A stretch of 34,004 nt of DNA from Apostichopus californicus (lineage: Eukaryota; Echinodermata; Holothuroidea; Aspidochirotida; Stichopodidae): positions 1-34,004 of the forward strand of contig JAIPMN010000121.1 of the NCBI GenBank assembly GCA_020650975.1, given 5' to 3'. The position numbers and the translations under genes are program-made. Below are positions 21,889-31,510 of this stretch, piece by piece; the first letter of the stretch is position 1; each line of letters opens with the position of its first letter. The notes beneath the pieces were generated by a model, which had not been told where the DNA came from, did no database searches, and saw only the letters and a list, made by a program, of their open reading frames with translations.

Positions 21889-22131
21889 ATGGATGCTAAC
21901 GACCTTGTCAGGAGATCTCCCATCAAATCCATAGGCGAGCCTCCGCCAGGAGGGGTGTCCGTCTTTACGAGATCGCCAGAGGTCTTGAGACTTTGTAGAA
22001 AGCTCAAGAGGAACGGGCTCAACTTCAACCATGCCATTCTGACGGAAAGGTTACCTCCCCCGGCTCCACCAATTCCCCCATGTCCAACACTCGCGAAGGA
22101 ACTGCTAAACCCTCCAACACCTAGTGTCTAT
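21889..22131 (+). CDS. KDM6A: KDM6A window exon 11 (pre-catalytic conserved linker)
   Basis: Acceptor TCTTCTCTCAG, donor GTAAGT at 22132, phase 0 on both sides, 81 codons. It encodes SPIKSIGEPPPGGVSVFTRS, PEVLRLCRKLKRNGLNFNHA and ILTERLPPPAPPIPPCPTL, ending LLNPPTPSVY. Human has [59 protein letters not shown]. The Pro-rich strand before the catalytic region is part of the structured fragment in human UTX. Confidence 0.96.
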
Positions 22132-22511
22132 GTAAGTTGACTCTCTTTGTCATAGCAAGATTTCTGTTTTTACTTCCATTTCAACTCTCTTGATAGACAG
22201 TGTTTGCACAGAAAGCCAAGAATAATATAGTAAAATAGTTTTCCATTGGATGATTGTGTGTAAGTGTCTTTGTATGAAATATGTGAAAACTTTGCGAATG
22301 AATTATTTCAAGCTCTGAAGCATTTCTGAGTTAAACCTTTCATTAATTGCACAAACGTTTTTGTTCTTGATGAAAAACAGGAAAGTAGGTTTTGCTCACC
22401 TTTGAGAAGCAGTACACAACAATGACATTTTCAAACAGGTGTTCATGCATATTTAAATTTTTATCTTCAAAATTTTTGAATTCTTGGCAAGGACGTTACA
22501 GTATACACATA

Positions 22512-22661
22512 ATGAATGGTTATGAGTGCAATAGTGCAAATATTTCATGAGTTGAAAGATGGAATGTTCCATTCAACGAGTCGCAGCCGAGTTGAATGGA
22601 ACAAATTACATCTTTCAACGAATGAAATATTTGCACTATTGCACGAATGGAAACCATTCAT
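22512..22661. mobile_element. palindromic MITE with probable TA target duplication
   Basis: Arms of about 65-70 bp are inverted copies: ATGAATGG at 22512 against CCATTCAT ending at 22661, then GTGCAATAGTGCAAATATTT against AAATATTTGCACTATTGCAC, GTTGAAAGAT against ATCTTTCAAC, and GTTCCATTCAAC against GTTGAATGGAAC, around a centre near GTCGCAGCCG. TA lies directly outside both ends (22510-22511 and 22662-22663), as expected for a Tc1/mariner-type insertion. At about 150 bp it has no coding capacity. Family by terminal dinucleotide only. Confidence 0.75.
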
Positions 22662-23401
22662 TATTTGTTTTATACAACACCTTCAAAATTGGATATTTGT
22701 ATTATAGATGGGTAAAATGCACTCATGCAACAGATTGTTTTGAACAGACAGGTTTCTCTGCTCTCCTTACCATTGAAAAAAGTGCTATCAAAAAAGTATA
22801 ACCCATGGTTCTATTTCATAGAGTGGAATAGAGCGGATTTTGCATGCATTTTGACGAGCAATTGACCAATCAAATGGCCGGAATATAATTAGGTGTTGTA
22901 TGATATGTGTTATTCCATTTGTTTTTGCCGGAAGGAACCTTTGAAGTATAAATGAAGAATAAAAGCCAGTGCTGTTTGTTTCATGATACATTACAAATAA
23001 TATCGAAGGGTGGAGGGGGAGGGGGAGGGAATGGGTGCTGTGTCATGTTCAATTGAGAATGGAAACGGTGACTACCGCCTGCAACTTGATTGGGGATTGC
23101 TAACGTTAAATCTGCCCAATCCACGATAGGTTGCTGGTATTGTAAACTAATATTCCATACATTTATAGCAGGTTTGGGTAAGAAACTTCCCAATTTTCAT
23201 CAGCACTTTCACTAGCAGACTAGTAGTGTTTCTATATTTCATAAAGTATTAAGTATAGTATATTAATATTGGGTATTGTAGCATGTTTACCTGGACTCAC
23301 CTTCATGGGTTTGTAGAACAATCACTCTTACATTTGGGAATTTCTGGAAATCTTGTATCGATCATAGTACTAGATTAAGTACCCATGTTTGCACTTAGTC
23401 T

Positions 23402-24388
23402 TGTACTTGTACTCATATCAAGGGCAATAATACTTCTATTTGTACTCACACTGAGGGTAATAATACTTCTAGTTGTACTCATGTTGTTGTACTCACACCA
23501 AGGTTAATAATACTTCTAGTTGTGCTCATTTTGTTATACTCACACCAAGGGCAATAACTCTTCTATTTGTACTCATGCTGTTGTACTCACACCAAGGGCA
23601 GTAATACTTCTAGTTGTACTCGTGCTGTTGTACTCACACCTAGGGTAATAATACTTCTAGTTGTACTCATGTTGTTGTACTTACACCAAGGGCAGTAATA
23701 CTTCTAGTTGTACTCGTGCTGTTGTACTCACACCTAGGGTAATAATACTTCTAGTTGTACTCAGGTTGTTGTACTCACACCAAGGGTAATTATACTTCTA
23801 TTTGTACTCATGCTGTTATACTCACACTGAGGGTAATAATACTTCTAGTTGTACTCATTTTGTTATACTCACACTAAGGGCAATAATTCTTCTATTGGTA
23901 CTCATTTTGTTGTACTCACACCAAGGGCAATAATTCTTCTATTGGTACTCATGTTGTTGTACTCACACCAAGGGCAATAATTTTTTCTATTGGTACTCAT
24001 GTTGTTGTACTCACACCAAGGGCAATAATACTTCTAGTTGTACTCATGCTGTTGTACTTATACCAAGGTTAATAATTCTTCTATTGGTACTCATGTTGTT
24101 ATACTCACACCAAGGTTAATAATTCTTCTATTGGTACTCATGTTGTTGTACTCACACCAAGGACAATAATTCTTTTAGTTGTACTCATGTTGTTGTACTC
24201 ACACCAAGGACAATAATTCTTCTAGTTGTACTCATGTTGTACTTACACCAAGGGCAATAATACTTCTATTGGTACTCATGTTGTTGTACTTACACCAAGG
24301 GCAATAATACTTCTAGTTGTACATGCTGTTGTACTTACACCAAGGGCAATAATACTTCTAGTTGTACTCATGCTGTTGTACTCATATC
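23402..24388. repeat. 48-bp minisatellite, about 20 copies
   Basis: Unit of 48 bp, with parts TACTTCTAGTTGTACTCATG and TTGTTGTACTCACACCAAGG. A few units are shortened (for example near 23430-23455). 48 bp is 16 codons, so frames stay open for long runs, for example a repeated VVLTPRAIILLV-type peptide near 24230-24400. Copies vary by a few bases each (AGTTG/ATTGG, GGGC/GGTT), with a patchy alternation of variants that suggests exchange within the array. Confidence 0.93.
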
Positions 24389-24454
24389 ACAACTCTGCTA
24401 ACCAGGTTAATGTAGATTTTAAACACTTTGAATGTTTCTTCCCGACACCCACAG

Positions 24455-24631
24455 GTAACATCCAAGTCTGAAGCACATTCACCGGCTCTGGCAGACTATT
24501 GTATATCACCAGATCAACCAATCACAGTCATCAGGGGCCTAGCTGCTGCTCTCAAGTTAGACCTCGGCCTTTTCTCTACCAAAACGTTGGTAGAGACGAA
24601 TTCAGAACACCCTGTAGAAGTGCGAACACAG
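24455..24631 (+). CDS. KDM6A: KDM6A window exon 12 (entry to catalytic region)
   Basis: Acceptor CACCCACAG, donor GTAAAA at 24632, phase 0, 59 codons. It encodes [40 protein letters not shown] and [19 protein letters not shown]. Human has [40 protein letters not shown], an almost identical segment at the start of the structured catalytic fragment. The first 17 residues (human LENKRDAFFPPLHQFCTNP) are diverged. Confidence 0.97.
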
Positions 24632-25332
24632 GTAAAATATCTGACCTTAGTACCCCCAAAGAGACTTATAGAGAAACTTTTGGTTAGGTCAAAACTACCC
24701 AAGGGTGAACTGTACATTGATCAAGATTGCATAAACTACCCATAATGAAGCCTCTGGTCAAAATAGCCTGTAACAAAACTTTGCCTCGGCCCAACATGAC
24801 CAAGATCACCTTTAGACGAAAAAGACCTACAATGGAAACTTTGGTCTAAATTACATGTTGTGAAAGCACAAGTTGTTGATATAGGAAATCCTTTGCCAAT
24901 AACCTGTAGTTAGTTCTTTAGTAAGTGAGAACTTCCTTAGTTTAACTTATCCGATCAGGAATTTAACTTCTTGAACGTGCACAAGTTTAATTTGAAATCG
25001 TCCACAATTTGAGGATTGGGTTTCATGTGCTTTTTCTTGAGGTTTTGTTTGTGTTTGTCAATTTATATCGGCTTTAACTCACAGTGGTGGGTTATGTACA
25101 ATGAGGAATGATCACACCCATTGGGAATGCATGTAAAAATGGATTAAAAATGCTCTAAATACTTTTCCATTTTGCCCATCTCTCTCTGTCCATTACTCTC
25201 GCCCAACTCGGAAATCGTCTTTGGACGGCTTCGATGGATCATCTGGTCATGTAGTTTCCAGTTGAAGGACACAAATAAGATATCATTTAAAGCTTCTCCA
25301 CCTTCATCAGAGTGTTTTCAATCTTTTCACAG
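24632..25332 (+). other. intron, 0.7 kb
   Basis: No repeat or exon recognised. Sequence just before exon 13 is moderately pyrimidine-rich. Confidence 0.6.
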
Positions 25333-25467
25333 AGACAACAACCGCCAGATGAGAACTGGGATCAGTTGGGGATCTGCAAGGTCTGGAAATGTGACAGCAA
25401 TCGATCTTTCACCACTATTGCCAAATATGCACAATACCAGGCGTCCTCCTTCCAGGAATCTCTCAGG
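25333..25467 (+). CDS. KDM6A: KDM6A window exon 13 (pre-JmjC)
   Basis: Acceptor CTTTTCACAG; donor AGG/GTGTGT at 25468, weaker than the others. Phase 0, 45 codons. It encodes [40 protein letters not shown] and QESLR, matching human [45 protein letters not shown]. This segment wraps around the JmjC core in the human structure. Confidence 0.97.
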
Positions 25468-25777
25468 GTGTGTATAGATATACAATCTTTCCAGTTACGT
25501 TTCTCCTTGAGGCATGGCGTCAACCTAGCGTGTCTCTCAAAACCGATTCAGATCCAGAACGAACTTTCCCGCGACGTGTATCTGTTACTCGTCGTCGAGT
25601 ATATCGTTTAAACGCAGCGAGTTTTCTTGAAGTGAGCAGTTATGGTGTGATCGTACAAAGTATCTTATTTTGTATGTATAATGTGTTGTGTTTTTAAGAT
25701 GTTTTGCTGTCATTGCAGTTAGAGATATTTTTACCTACTGATTAACTCTTTCTTTTTTTTTGGCTCTCACCCTGTAG
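25468..25777 (+). other. intron, 0.31 kb
   Basis: Nothing recognised apart from a strong T-rich tract before exon 14. Confidence 0.6.
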
Positions 25778-25842
25778 GAAGAGACTGAAAAGAATAGTGT
25801 CAAACACAATTCTGACAGTGAGTCCTCAGGATCTTCTAAAAA
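25778..25842 (+). CDS. KDM6A: KDM6A window exon 14 (acidic/serine linker)
   Basis: Acceptor CACCCTGTAG, donor GTAAGT at 25843; 21 codons plus AA of a Lys codon. It encodes EETEKNSVKHNSDSESSGSS followed by KK. Human has [28 protein letters not shown] at this point. It is short, but the acidic-serine motif, the phase (0 in, 2 out) and the splice sites agree with both neighbours. Confidence 0.93.
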
Positions 25843-26871
25843 GTAAGTTTCAAACAGATTGTATTTAAATCATGATCAAAAATATTCTTACGAGGGGCTT
25901 CAAAACTTTCTCCTTTTTTTTCTTCATTTTTGCGGGGTATTATTCCATATAGTCCTCTTGTGCATTTCTATGGCTTAATCAGCCTCCCAAAGTTGTAGTT
26001 TCATACAGTTTTTTATATAGTTATTGTTTTATATAGTTTTCAATACAGTTATAGTTTTATATTTTTTTTATATAGTTATAGTTTTATATATTGTTTTTGA
26101 TAGTTTTATGTAGTTTTTACATAGTTATAGTTTAATGTAGTTTATATATAGTTATAGTTTTATATATTTTTTTATATAGTTATAGGTTGATGTAGTTTTT
26201 ATAAAGTTATAGTTTTATGTAGTTTATATATAGTTATAGTTTTATGTAGTTTATATATAGTTATAGTTTTATGTGGTTTATATATAGTTATAGTTTTATG
26301 TAGTTTATAGTTATAGTTTTATGTAGTTTTTATATATGTTTAATAGTTTTAATTAGTTTTTATATAGTTATAGTTTTATTATTTATTTATATAGTTTAAG
26401 GTTGATGTAGTTTTTATATAGTTTTATATAGTTTTTTATTTAGTCATAGCATTCTGTGACACTGTCCTCTTTTCTCAGTACAACGAGACTGTATGTGTAT
26501 GTGTTTCGCTACATAAGAATGGTGTACTATTATTAGTACTTAATCTGACACTAGTATTTCTGCTAGATTTCTTAAATGGTACTCAAGAGTACTCCATCAT
26601 AGTAACTATGCTAGAATACACACTTACTACAAGTCTGGTTGTAATATAGTATATTATAGCCAGACAGGATATTATTGAAATCAAACTGAATTATTATATG
26701 GATGCATTTGATTACGTTTCCCCATTTTTGTCCCCTTGAATAATTGATATCTTTCCTCTGACTTAATAAGGATGTTTTTGTGGCATCTTTTTCATTGATT
26801 ATCACTCGTCTTATTTCTTCTAATGCAAACTAATCACGTGTTTGAATGGATATCATTTACTTCACTCTTAG
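25843..26871 (+). other. intron, 1.0 kb, with an AT-rich tandem array
   Basis: Mostly the 27-bp-period array at about 26010-26440. The rest is A+T-rich with no exon. Confidence 0.7.
26010..26440. repeat. AT-rich tandem array, period about 27 bp
   Basis: Units built from TATATAGTTATAGTTTTAT plus GTAGTTT repeat over about 430 bp. They are best ordered at about 26200-26300, where GTAGTTTATATATAGTTATA recurs at 27-bp spacing. Edges are decayed, with longer T runs. Confidence 0.88.
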
Positions 26872-26949
26872 GAAAAAGAAACATTGCCCTGGACGGGAGT
26901 TTAAAATGCTCAAGTTTGGTACTAATGTGGATCTTTCAGATCAGAAAAA
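26872..26949 (+). CDS. KDM6A: KDM6A window exon 15 (basic segment before JmjC)
   Basis: Acceptor TTCACTCTTAG, donor GTAAGT at 26950. The first base completes Lys; AA remains. It encodes KKKHCPGREFKMLKFGTNVD then LSDQKK, matching human [23 protein letters not shown]. The basic run KKKKH may act as a nuclear signal or DNA contact; that is a guess from composition. Confidence 0.96.
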
Positions 26950-27747
26950 GTAAGTATTTTCTTTCCAGTTGGGGGGTGGGAGAGGGGGATATATACGCGT
27001 TCTTAATCTAATGTATGTGTTATAAGAAGAAAATGGACTTTTACAAATGTTTATGAAACCAACTCAATTTCTAACACACAAGCAGTTTTTAATTTTGTAT
27101 CGAAAGAGGATACCTGTTTCTGTCATACAGCAATTAATTGGTTCATGTTTTGATTTTTTTTACCCAAACAAACTTCAAGTTTCCCAGAATACAATCCTAA
27201 TGTGAATGTCTTTCCACAAAAAGGACTTAATTTAGGTTGATCTGAGAAAGTTTTTCTACCGAATAGAAAGTTGGCATCAGCTCTTTTGGTTTGGCATTTG
27301 TGAATTGTGAAATTGTGGAACTGGACTATAAACGATGCAGGGTATAATTTATCTGATAACGCATAGGAAAATGCTATCGGAAATAGACCAATTGCTACAC
27401 AAATGGGTGGATATATAGAAGTCTTTTTTTCTACACAGGTTTTTTTGTCTTAGTCAATGGTAGAAGGCCTACTTTTAATAGTAATTAATTTTACTGATAA
27501 AATGTTGTAAAAATTAAACAATTTATACAGGAAAAACAGCCCTCACAACACCAAAAAGAGCCCCTGTCATCAGTAAAACAGCCCTCGTAAAAAATCTGCT
27601 TGTGCTGAAAAGAGCCTGGTCACCAAAAAATTATTTTGAGCCCTGATGATCTGCAATGATTGGTGTCATGTATTGTACTGTACTTTCATTGTATTGCATT
27701 GTATTTGGAAATCTGTATTTTTATCGCTCTTTCTCTTCTTTTGTCAG
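26950..27747 (+). other. intron, 0.8 kb
   Basis: Contains copy 1 of a dispersed repeat (27096-27270) and a stretch with repeated AGCCCT words at about 27538-27643. Confidence 0.7.
27096..27270. repeat. dispersed repeat, copy 1
   Basis: About 175 bp, from TGTATCGAAAGAGGATACCT to TTTTTCTACCGAATAG, shared in the same orientation with 29375-29550 in another intron of this gene. Family unknown; no inverted termini or coding sequence were seen. Confidence 0.8.
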
Positions 27748-27896
27748 GTGGCAAAAGCAACTTCACGAACTGAGTAAGCTGCCCTCGTTCACTAAAGTAG
27801 TCTCGGCAGGGAATCTACTGAGTCACATCGGACATACGATACTGGGAATGAACTCAGTTCAGCTCTACATGAAGGTCCCAGGAAGTAGAACACCAG
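27748..27896 (+). CDS. KDM6A: KDM6A window exon 16 (JmjC, 2-oxoglutarate binding)
   Basis: Acceptor TTTTGTCAG, donor GTTGGT at 27897 (non-consensus at +4 to +6). The first base completes Lys; G of a Gly codon remains. It encodes [40 protein letters not shown] and MKVPGSRTP, matching human [50 protein letters not shown]. The Lys of YMKVPG and the Thr of SRTPG are the human 2-oxoglutarate contacts K1137 and T1143; both are present. Confidence 0.97.
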
Positions 27897-28681
27897 GTTG
27901 GTGGGAAAAAATTCATATTGAATATTTATTGGTATATATATTCAAATGTGGAAAGATGACTCTGTTGGCTATTGCTCAACCCCCCACCCTCCCACTTGCC
28001 CCCAAATTGTTGACAGCATATGAAATAGCTGGTATTAACAGAAGATCAAAACAAGATATGGAGTGTGTGGCCTTTATCCTGCTTATCAAATGCTAATATA
28101 ATTAAATCTTTTAATATTTAAGAATCTTTGCAAAAGAGTGAAATTTTGATCTGATAGACTGCCGTGATCGCAGCAGCTTTGGTTTGGACTATGATGGTTT
28201 AGAAAACATAACAGATTAATTAATATAATATTAAGTCTTATAGTGTGCTTTCGATAGAACCAAACAGACGATGTAGAGACGACAGGATGTTATGAATATA
28301 ATGCAAAGTAGCCATAAATCAGGCTTAATTTGGTGCTGTAGCCGAGTGGATAAAGGTGGTGGCATTTGAAGCAATGAGGCTTAGCATTCGGGAGGTTCGG
28401 GGTTTGATACCCGGCTGGGTCATAGTAAGTTGGGTTTTTCATCCAAGAGCAATCTACGGTTTTCCCATCTGAAATGACTTTCTAAATTTTGAAGAGATTC
28501 CAAATTTGAGTTGGAAGCCACCCGACGTTTAAGTTGTAATCCATATGCCACATTTGTGGTGGCTTAATCGTCGTAAAAGTAACTGCTGATTATTATTATT
28601 ATTATTCTTATGATGAATAAATTTGATTGATATATTGATATTTTAATATGATGATACCTTTACTTTTATCTGTCTTTCCAG
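27897..28681 (+). other. intron, 0.79 kb, with a SINE
   Basis: Exon 16 reads open into this intron for about 200 bases, which is not supported as coding. The intron contains a tRNA-derived SINE from 28332. Confidence 0.7.
28332..28606 (+). mobile_element. tRNA-derived SINE with an ATT-repeat tail
   Basis: The head reads like a tRNA: box A GTAGCCGAGTGG (28338-28349; consensus TRGCNNAGYNGG) and box B GGTTTGATACC (28401-28411; consensus GGTTCGANNCC). The 63-bp spacing is wider than in a class I tRNA and fits a Ser/Leu-like tRNA with a long variable arm, or drift. A body of about 170 bp follows, then ATT repeats at about 28590-28606. The ends do not form a proper acceptor stem, so it is a SINE and not a tRNA gene. 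No clear target duplication was found. Confidence 0.75.
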
Positions 28682-28796
28682 GTCATCAGGAAAACAATAA
28701 TTTCAGCTCAGTCAATGTCAACATTGGTCCTGGTGACTGCGAATGGTTTGCCATACCAGAGGCCTATTGGGGAACTCTATACAATCTCTGTGAAAG
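28682..28796 (+). CDS. KDM6A: KDM6A window exon 17 (JmjC, Fe(II) HxE motif)
   Basis: Acceptor GTCTTTCCAG, donor GTATAT at 28797. GT completes Gly; AG of an Arg codon remains. It encodes [37 protein letters not shown]. His (28684-28686) and Glu (28690-28692) are the Fe(II) ligands matching human H1146 and E1148. Ser and Asn of SSVN match S1154 and N1156, which bind 2-oxoglutarate. All ligands are present, so the enzyme is predicted to be active. Confidence 0.98.
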
Positions 28797-29758
28797 GTAT
28801 ATATCATTGGGCATAAACCTCCATCAATTTTTTTGCTTTGTTCTGTTATTTTATTTGATAATTCCCTATTATCTTCTTTTCCCCTTCTTTCAAAGATGAT
28901 TGTTGATTTGCTGGGTATGGATGGTCAAATACACAATACTGATGGTATTCTTCGTTGCATGTGAATACAGAGACATTTAAGATGAGCTAAATTGGGCTTC
29001 TGTGAAATTCCGGCTGTGTGTGATATTTTAAATTAGTGCAACTAAGGAGAAAATAATAAGAATAAAACACCCACTTGCACCTTGATCGTTTCCTGTACAA
29101 GGAAGCCGTTTGTGTTGACACAGATTTTTTTAAGTTCTTGGTAAACTTGAATTGGACAACAATGTGGGTGAGCGTGAACTACCGAGTTCATAGATCTCAC
29201 GTCACTCAGTAGTTATGTGTTCTGTGTACTGTTAGTCTGTGTGATGAAGCCTGACCTCATGTTGATACTGTAATAAACCTTGTCAGGGTTATCCAGTGAA
29301 ATGGGAGACACCCTCAGGTAATGCTAACAGGATATATGACAGTTTCTTCAGGTTATAAAATAAACCGGTATGATTGTATCGAAAGAGGATACCTGTTTTT
29401 GTCATACTGCAATTTATTGGTTCAAGTTTCGATTTTTTTTCCCCAAACAAAACTTGAGTTTCCCATAATACAAACCTATATGAATGTCTTTCCACATAAG
29501 GTACTTTTAATTTCAGTTGATCTGAGAATGTTTTTCTACCGAATAGTAGATAGAAGATTGTAACAAACTGCAAAACCGAGTATTCACATCTTCAGGGGGT
29601 TTTTGTCGCCATGGAAAATGTTTTGGGAATGTTCTTTTTATTATCTCTAAGGTGTGATTTCTTCAGTAGTACATCAAAATGTAAAGCAGAAGTAAAGTAG
29701 TAAAGCCAGAAGTAAACTAACTCACAGTTCTTGTTCTCTCATGTTCGTTCATCTTCAG
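28797..29758 (+). other. intron, 0.96 kb
   Basis: Contains copy 2 of the dispersed repeat (29375-29550). Nothing else recognised. Confidence 0.7.
29375..29550. repeat. dispersed repeat, copy 2
   Basis: About 176 bp matching 27096-27270, by eye roughly four in five bases identical with small indels, same orientation. Shared words include TATCGAAAGAGGATACCTGT, GAATGTCTTTCCACA and TTTTTCTACCGAATAG. Confidence 0.8.
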
Positions 29759-29903
29759 AGAAAATGTAAACTTCCTGAAGGGTTCGTGGTGGCCGGTGTT
29801 AGAGGATCTGTTCGAGGAGAATGTTCCGGTGTACAGGTTCATTCAGAGGCCGGGGGACCTGGTCTGGGTGAATGCTGGGACAGTCCATTGGGTGCAAGCA
29901 GTG
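29759..29903 (+). CDS. KDM6A: KDM6A window exon 18 (JmjC, distal Fe(II) His)
   Basis: Acceptor CATCTTCAG, donor GTAAAG at 29904. The first base completes Arg. It encodes [40 protein letters not shown] and TVHWVQAV, matching human [48 protein letters not shown]. His at 29886-29888 lies exactly 80 residues after the first Fe ligand, as in human (H1146 to H1226). Confidence 0.98.
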
Positions 29904-30525
29904 GTAAAGACACATCTCAAAATATATTCTATTAGAATCATCACTATGTAGTACGGCTCTCTGTATAGAAGGGCTCACTGTATAGTAGGGCTCACTATAT
30001 AGTAGGGCTCATACAGTTGGGCTCACTATATAGTAGGCTCACTATATAGTATGGCTCATACAGTAGGGCTCACTATATAGTAGGGCTCACTATATAGTGG
30101 GGCTCACTATATAGTAGGACTCACTATATAGTAGGGCTCACTATATAGTAGGGCTCGCTGTACATTGGGAGCATTACTCATACAAATGCAATTGATTGAT
30201 TTAAATACCTTTAAATACCTTCTCCCAGTTCCCTTTTTTCACCATCCTTTTTTTCACCATCGGTGGCTAGTTATTGAGTAAATCAACAATTCAGTTTTAT
30301 TCTAACAATTTTGTTGCCAACATTTCACATGGATACATACTCCGTCCCCTCCCTCCCCCTCTCTCCCCATCTGAAAAGGGAAAGTATTGATGTATTCTCT
30401 GTTAGTTGTTCTACAATTGTTGTGGAATCGCTGCTTATCTTTTGGCCGTAGAAATCAGCCCTCCCAGAAAATCATTTGAATACTATTAATTAAAGTGTGT
30501 TTCTCTTTAATTGTTTCTCTTCTAG
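29904..30525 (+). other. intron, 0.62 kb
   Basis: Starts with a 17-bp tandem array (29949-30168). The rest is A+T-rich with a C-rich patch at about 30347-30368. Confidence 0.7.
29949..30168. repeat. 17-bp tandem array with a palindromic core
   Basis: Unit AGTAGGGCTCACTATAT, about 12 to 13 copies with some shortened ones (CATACAGTAGGGCT). Each junction creates the 10-bp palindrome ACTATATAGT. It starts 45 bases after the exon 18 donor. Confidence 0.88.
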
Positions 30526-30710
30526 GGTTGGTGCAATAATATAGCCTGGAATGTGGGTCCATTAACGGACTATCAGTACAGGTTGGCCCTTGAAAGATAC
30601 GAGTGGAACAAGCTGCAAGGGTACAAGTCCATTGTACCCATGATCCATCTCACTTGGAACATGGCCAAGAACGTCAATATCAGGGATCATAAACTCTATG
30701 AACTATTGAA
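30526..30710 (+). CDS. KDM6A: KDM6A window exon 19 (end of JmjC, helical linker)
   Basis: Acceptor CTCTTCTAG, donor GTAAGT at 30711. Phase 0 in; AA of a Lys codon remains. It encodes [60 protein letters not shown] and L, matching human [63 protein letters not shown] is a KDM6 signature strand of the JmjC barrel. Confidence 0.98.
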
Positions 30711-31383
30711 GTAAGTATACCAACCTCCTGTATCTCCATGAGTGGTTGGTTGGGAAAGGGATGTGTTAGGAGACTTGGGTTGCATTAGAGGGTAAGGTAA
30801 TGCAATGCATTAAATAAATGACACAGAAATTCTTCAAGAAAGGAAAAGGTAGGTCAGATGAGGTTGTAAGAAGTTGGGAGGTGGGGAAGGGGAGGATGTG
30901 GGTGGGTGGTTTCAGAGTACTGGTGTGACTTTTGATAATGCAAGAAAAGTAATTCATCCTACCCTTTGTCTACTGTTAACAATAGAAAATGTAAACATGT
31001 CATAAGAAGGTTTCCCTATGTTGTGTTTGAGAGTAGGGAATTTTTTATTTTATCTTTAGAGTAGGGGTAGGGGTGGAATGAGATCAAGGTGGGACATATT
31101 GTCAAGTGTTTGATAGGTACCTGCTAATGATATATTGAAAACAACAGTTCCAGAACCTGATCCGTTTTCAATCACTGTATGTAGACAATTCTGGCAAAAG
31201 AAATGAGAAAATTGTCAAGTTATCATTAGTTTATTGATCATTTGTAAAGTTTGTAGAAGTGGCCGAGTCGTCTATTCTAACTTCTGATATTATGTTATAG
31301 CCAGCTATGGCTGACTGAAACAAACTAAACCAGGGCCCATCCGAATCATAACTTTAATATTTTTTCCCCCGGGTTCCTTTCAG
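30711..31383 (+). other. intron, 0.67 kb
   Basis: A G-rich purine tract at about 30876-30908. Nothing else recognised. Confidence 0.6.
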
Positions 31384-31510
31384 ATATTCCTTACTGAGGA
31401 CTTTGAAACACTGCGAGGTCGTCCTAAACTACCTACGTGCAGAAGATATCGAGGTACATTGGCACGGCAGGGCCAAGAACGAGGCAGCGCACTATTGTTA
31501 CGTGTGTGAG
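31384..31510 (+). CDS. KDM6A: KDM6A window exon 20 (helical linker and first half of Zn domain)
   Basis: Acceptor TTCCTTTCAG, donor GTAAGT at 31511. AA plus A gives Lys. It encodes YSLLRTLKHCEVVLNYLRAE then DIEVHWHGRAKNEAAHYCYV and CE. Human has [42 protein letters not shown]. Cys at 31496-31498 and 31505-31507 match human zinc ligands C1331 and C1334. The zinc-binding domain reads the H3 residues ahead of K27 and gives KDM6 enzymes their K27 selectivity. Confidence 0.96.

Larger units (their letters stand above)
22132..24454 (+). other. intron, 2.3 kb, with a foldback element and a minisatellite
   Basis: Holds a near-perfect palindromic element (22512-22661), an unclassified stretch (about 22810-22940), a G-rich tract (about 23009-23030) and a 48-bp minisatellite of nearly 1 kb (23402-24388) that ends about 65 bases before the exon 12 acceptor. 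Confidence 0.75.

Noticed and set aside
23402-24388. CRISPR-like array
   Set aside because: Units are contiguous 48-bp tandem copies with no unique spacers, in an animal intron.
24226-24471. Open frame with a repeated hydrophobic peptide
   Set aside because: It is a by-product of the 48-bp array (16 codons per unit) running into exon 12 in another frame.
27897-28096. Exon 16 extended to the stop at 28096
   Set aside because: The frame is open by chance past the donor; the Gly-His junction with exon 17 and the Fe(II) motif require splicing at 27896.
28332-28425. tRNA-Ser or tRNA-Leu gene
   Set aside because: A and B boxes are present but no acceptor or anticodon stem pairs convincingly, and a SINE body and ATT tail follow.
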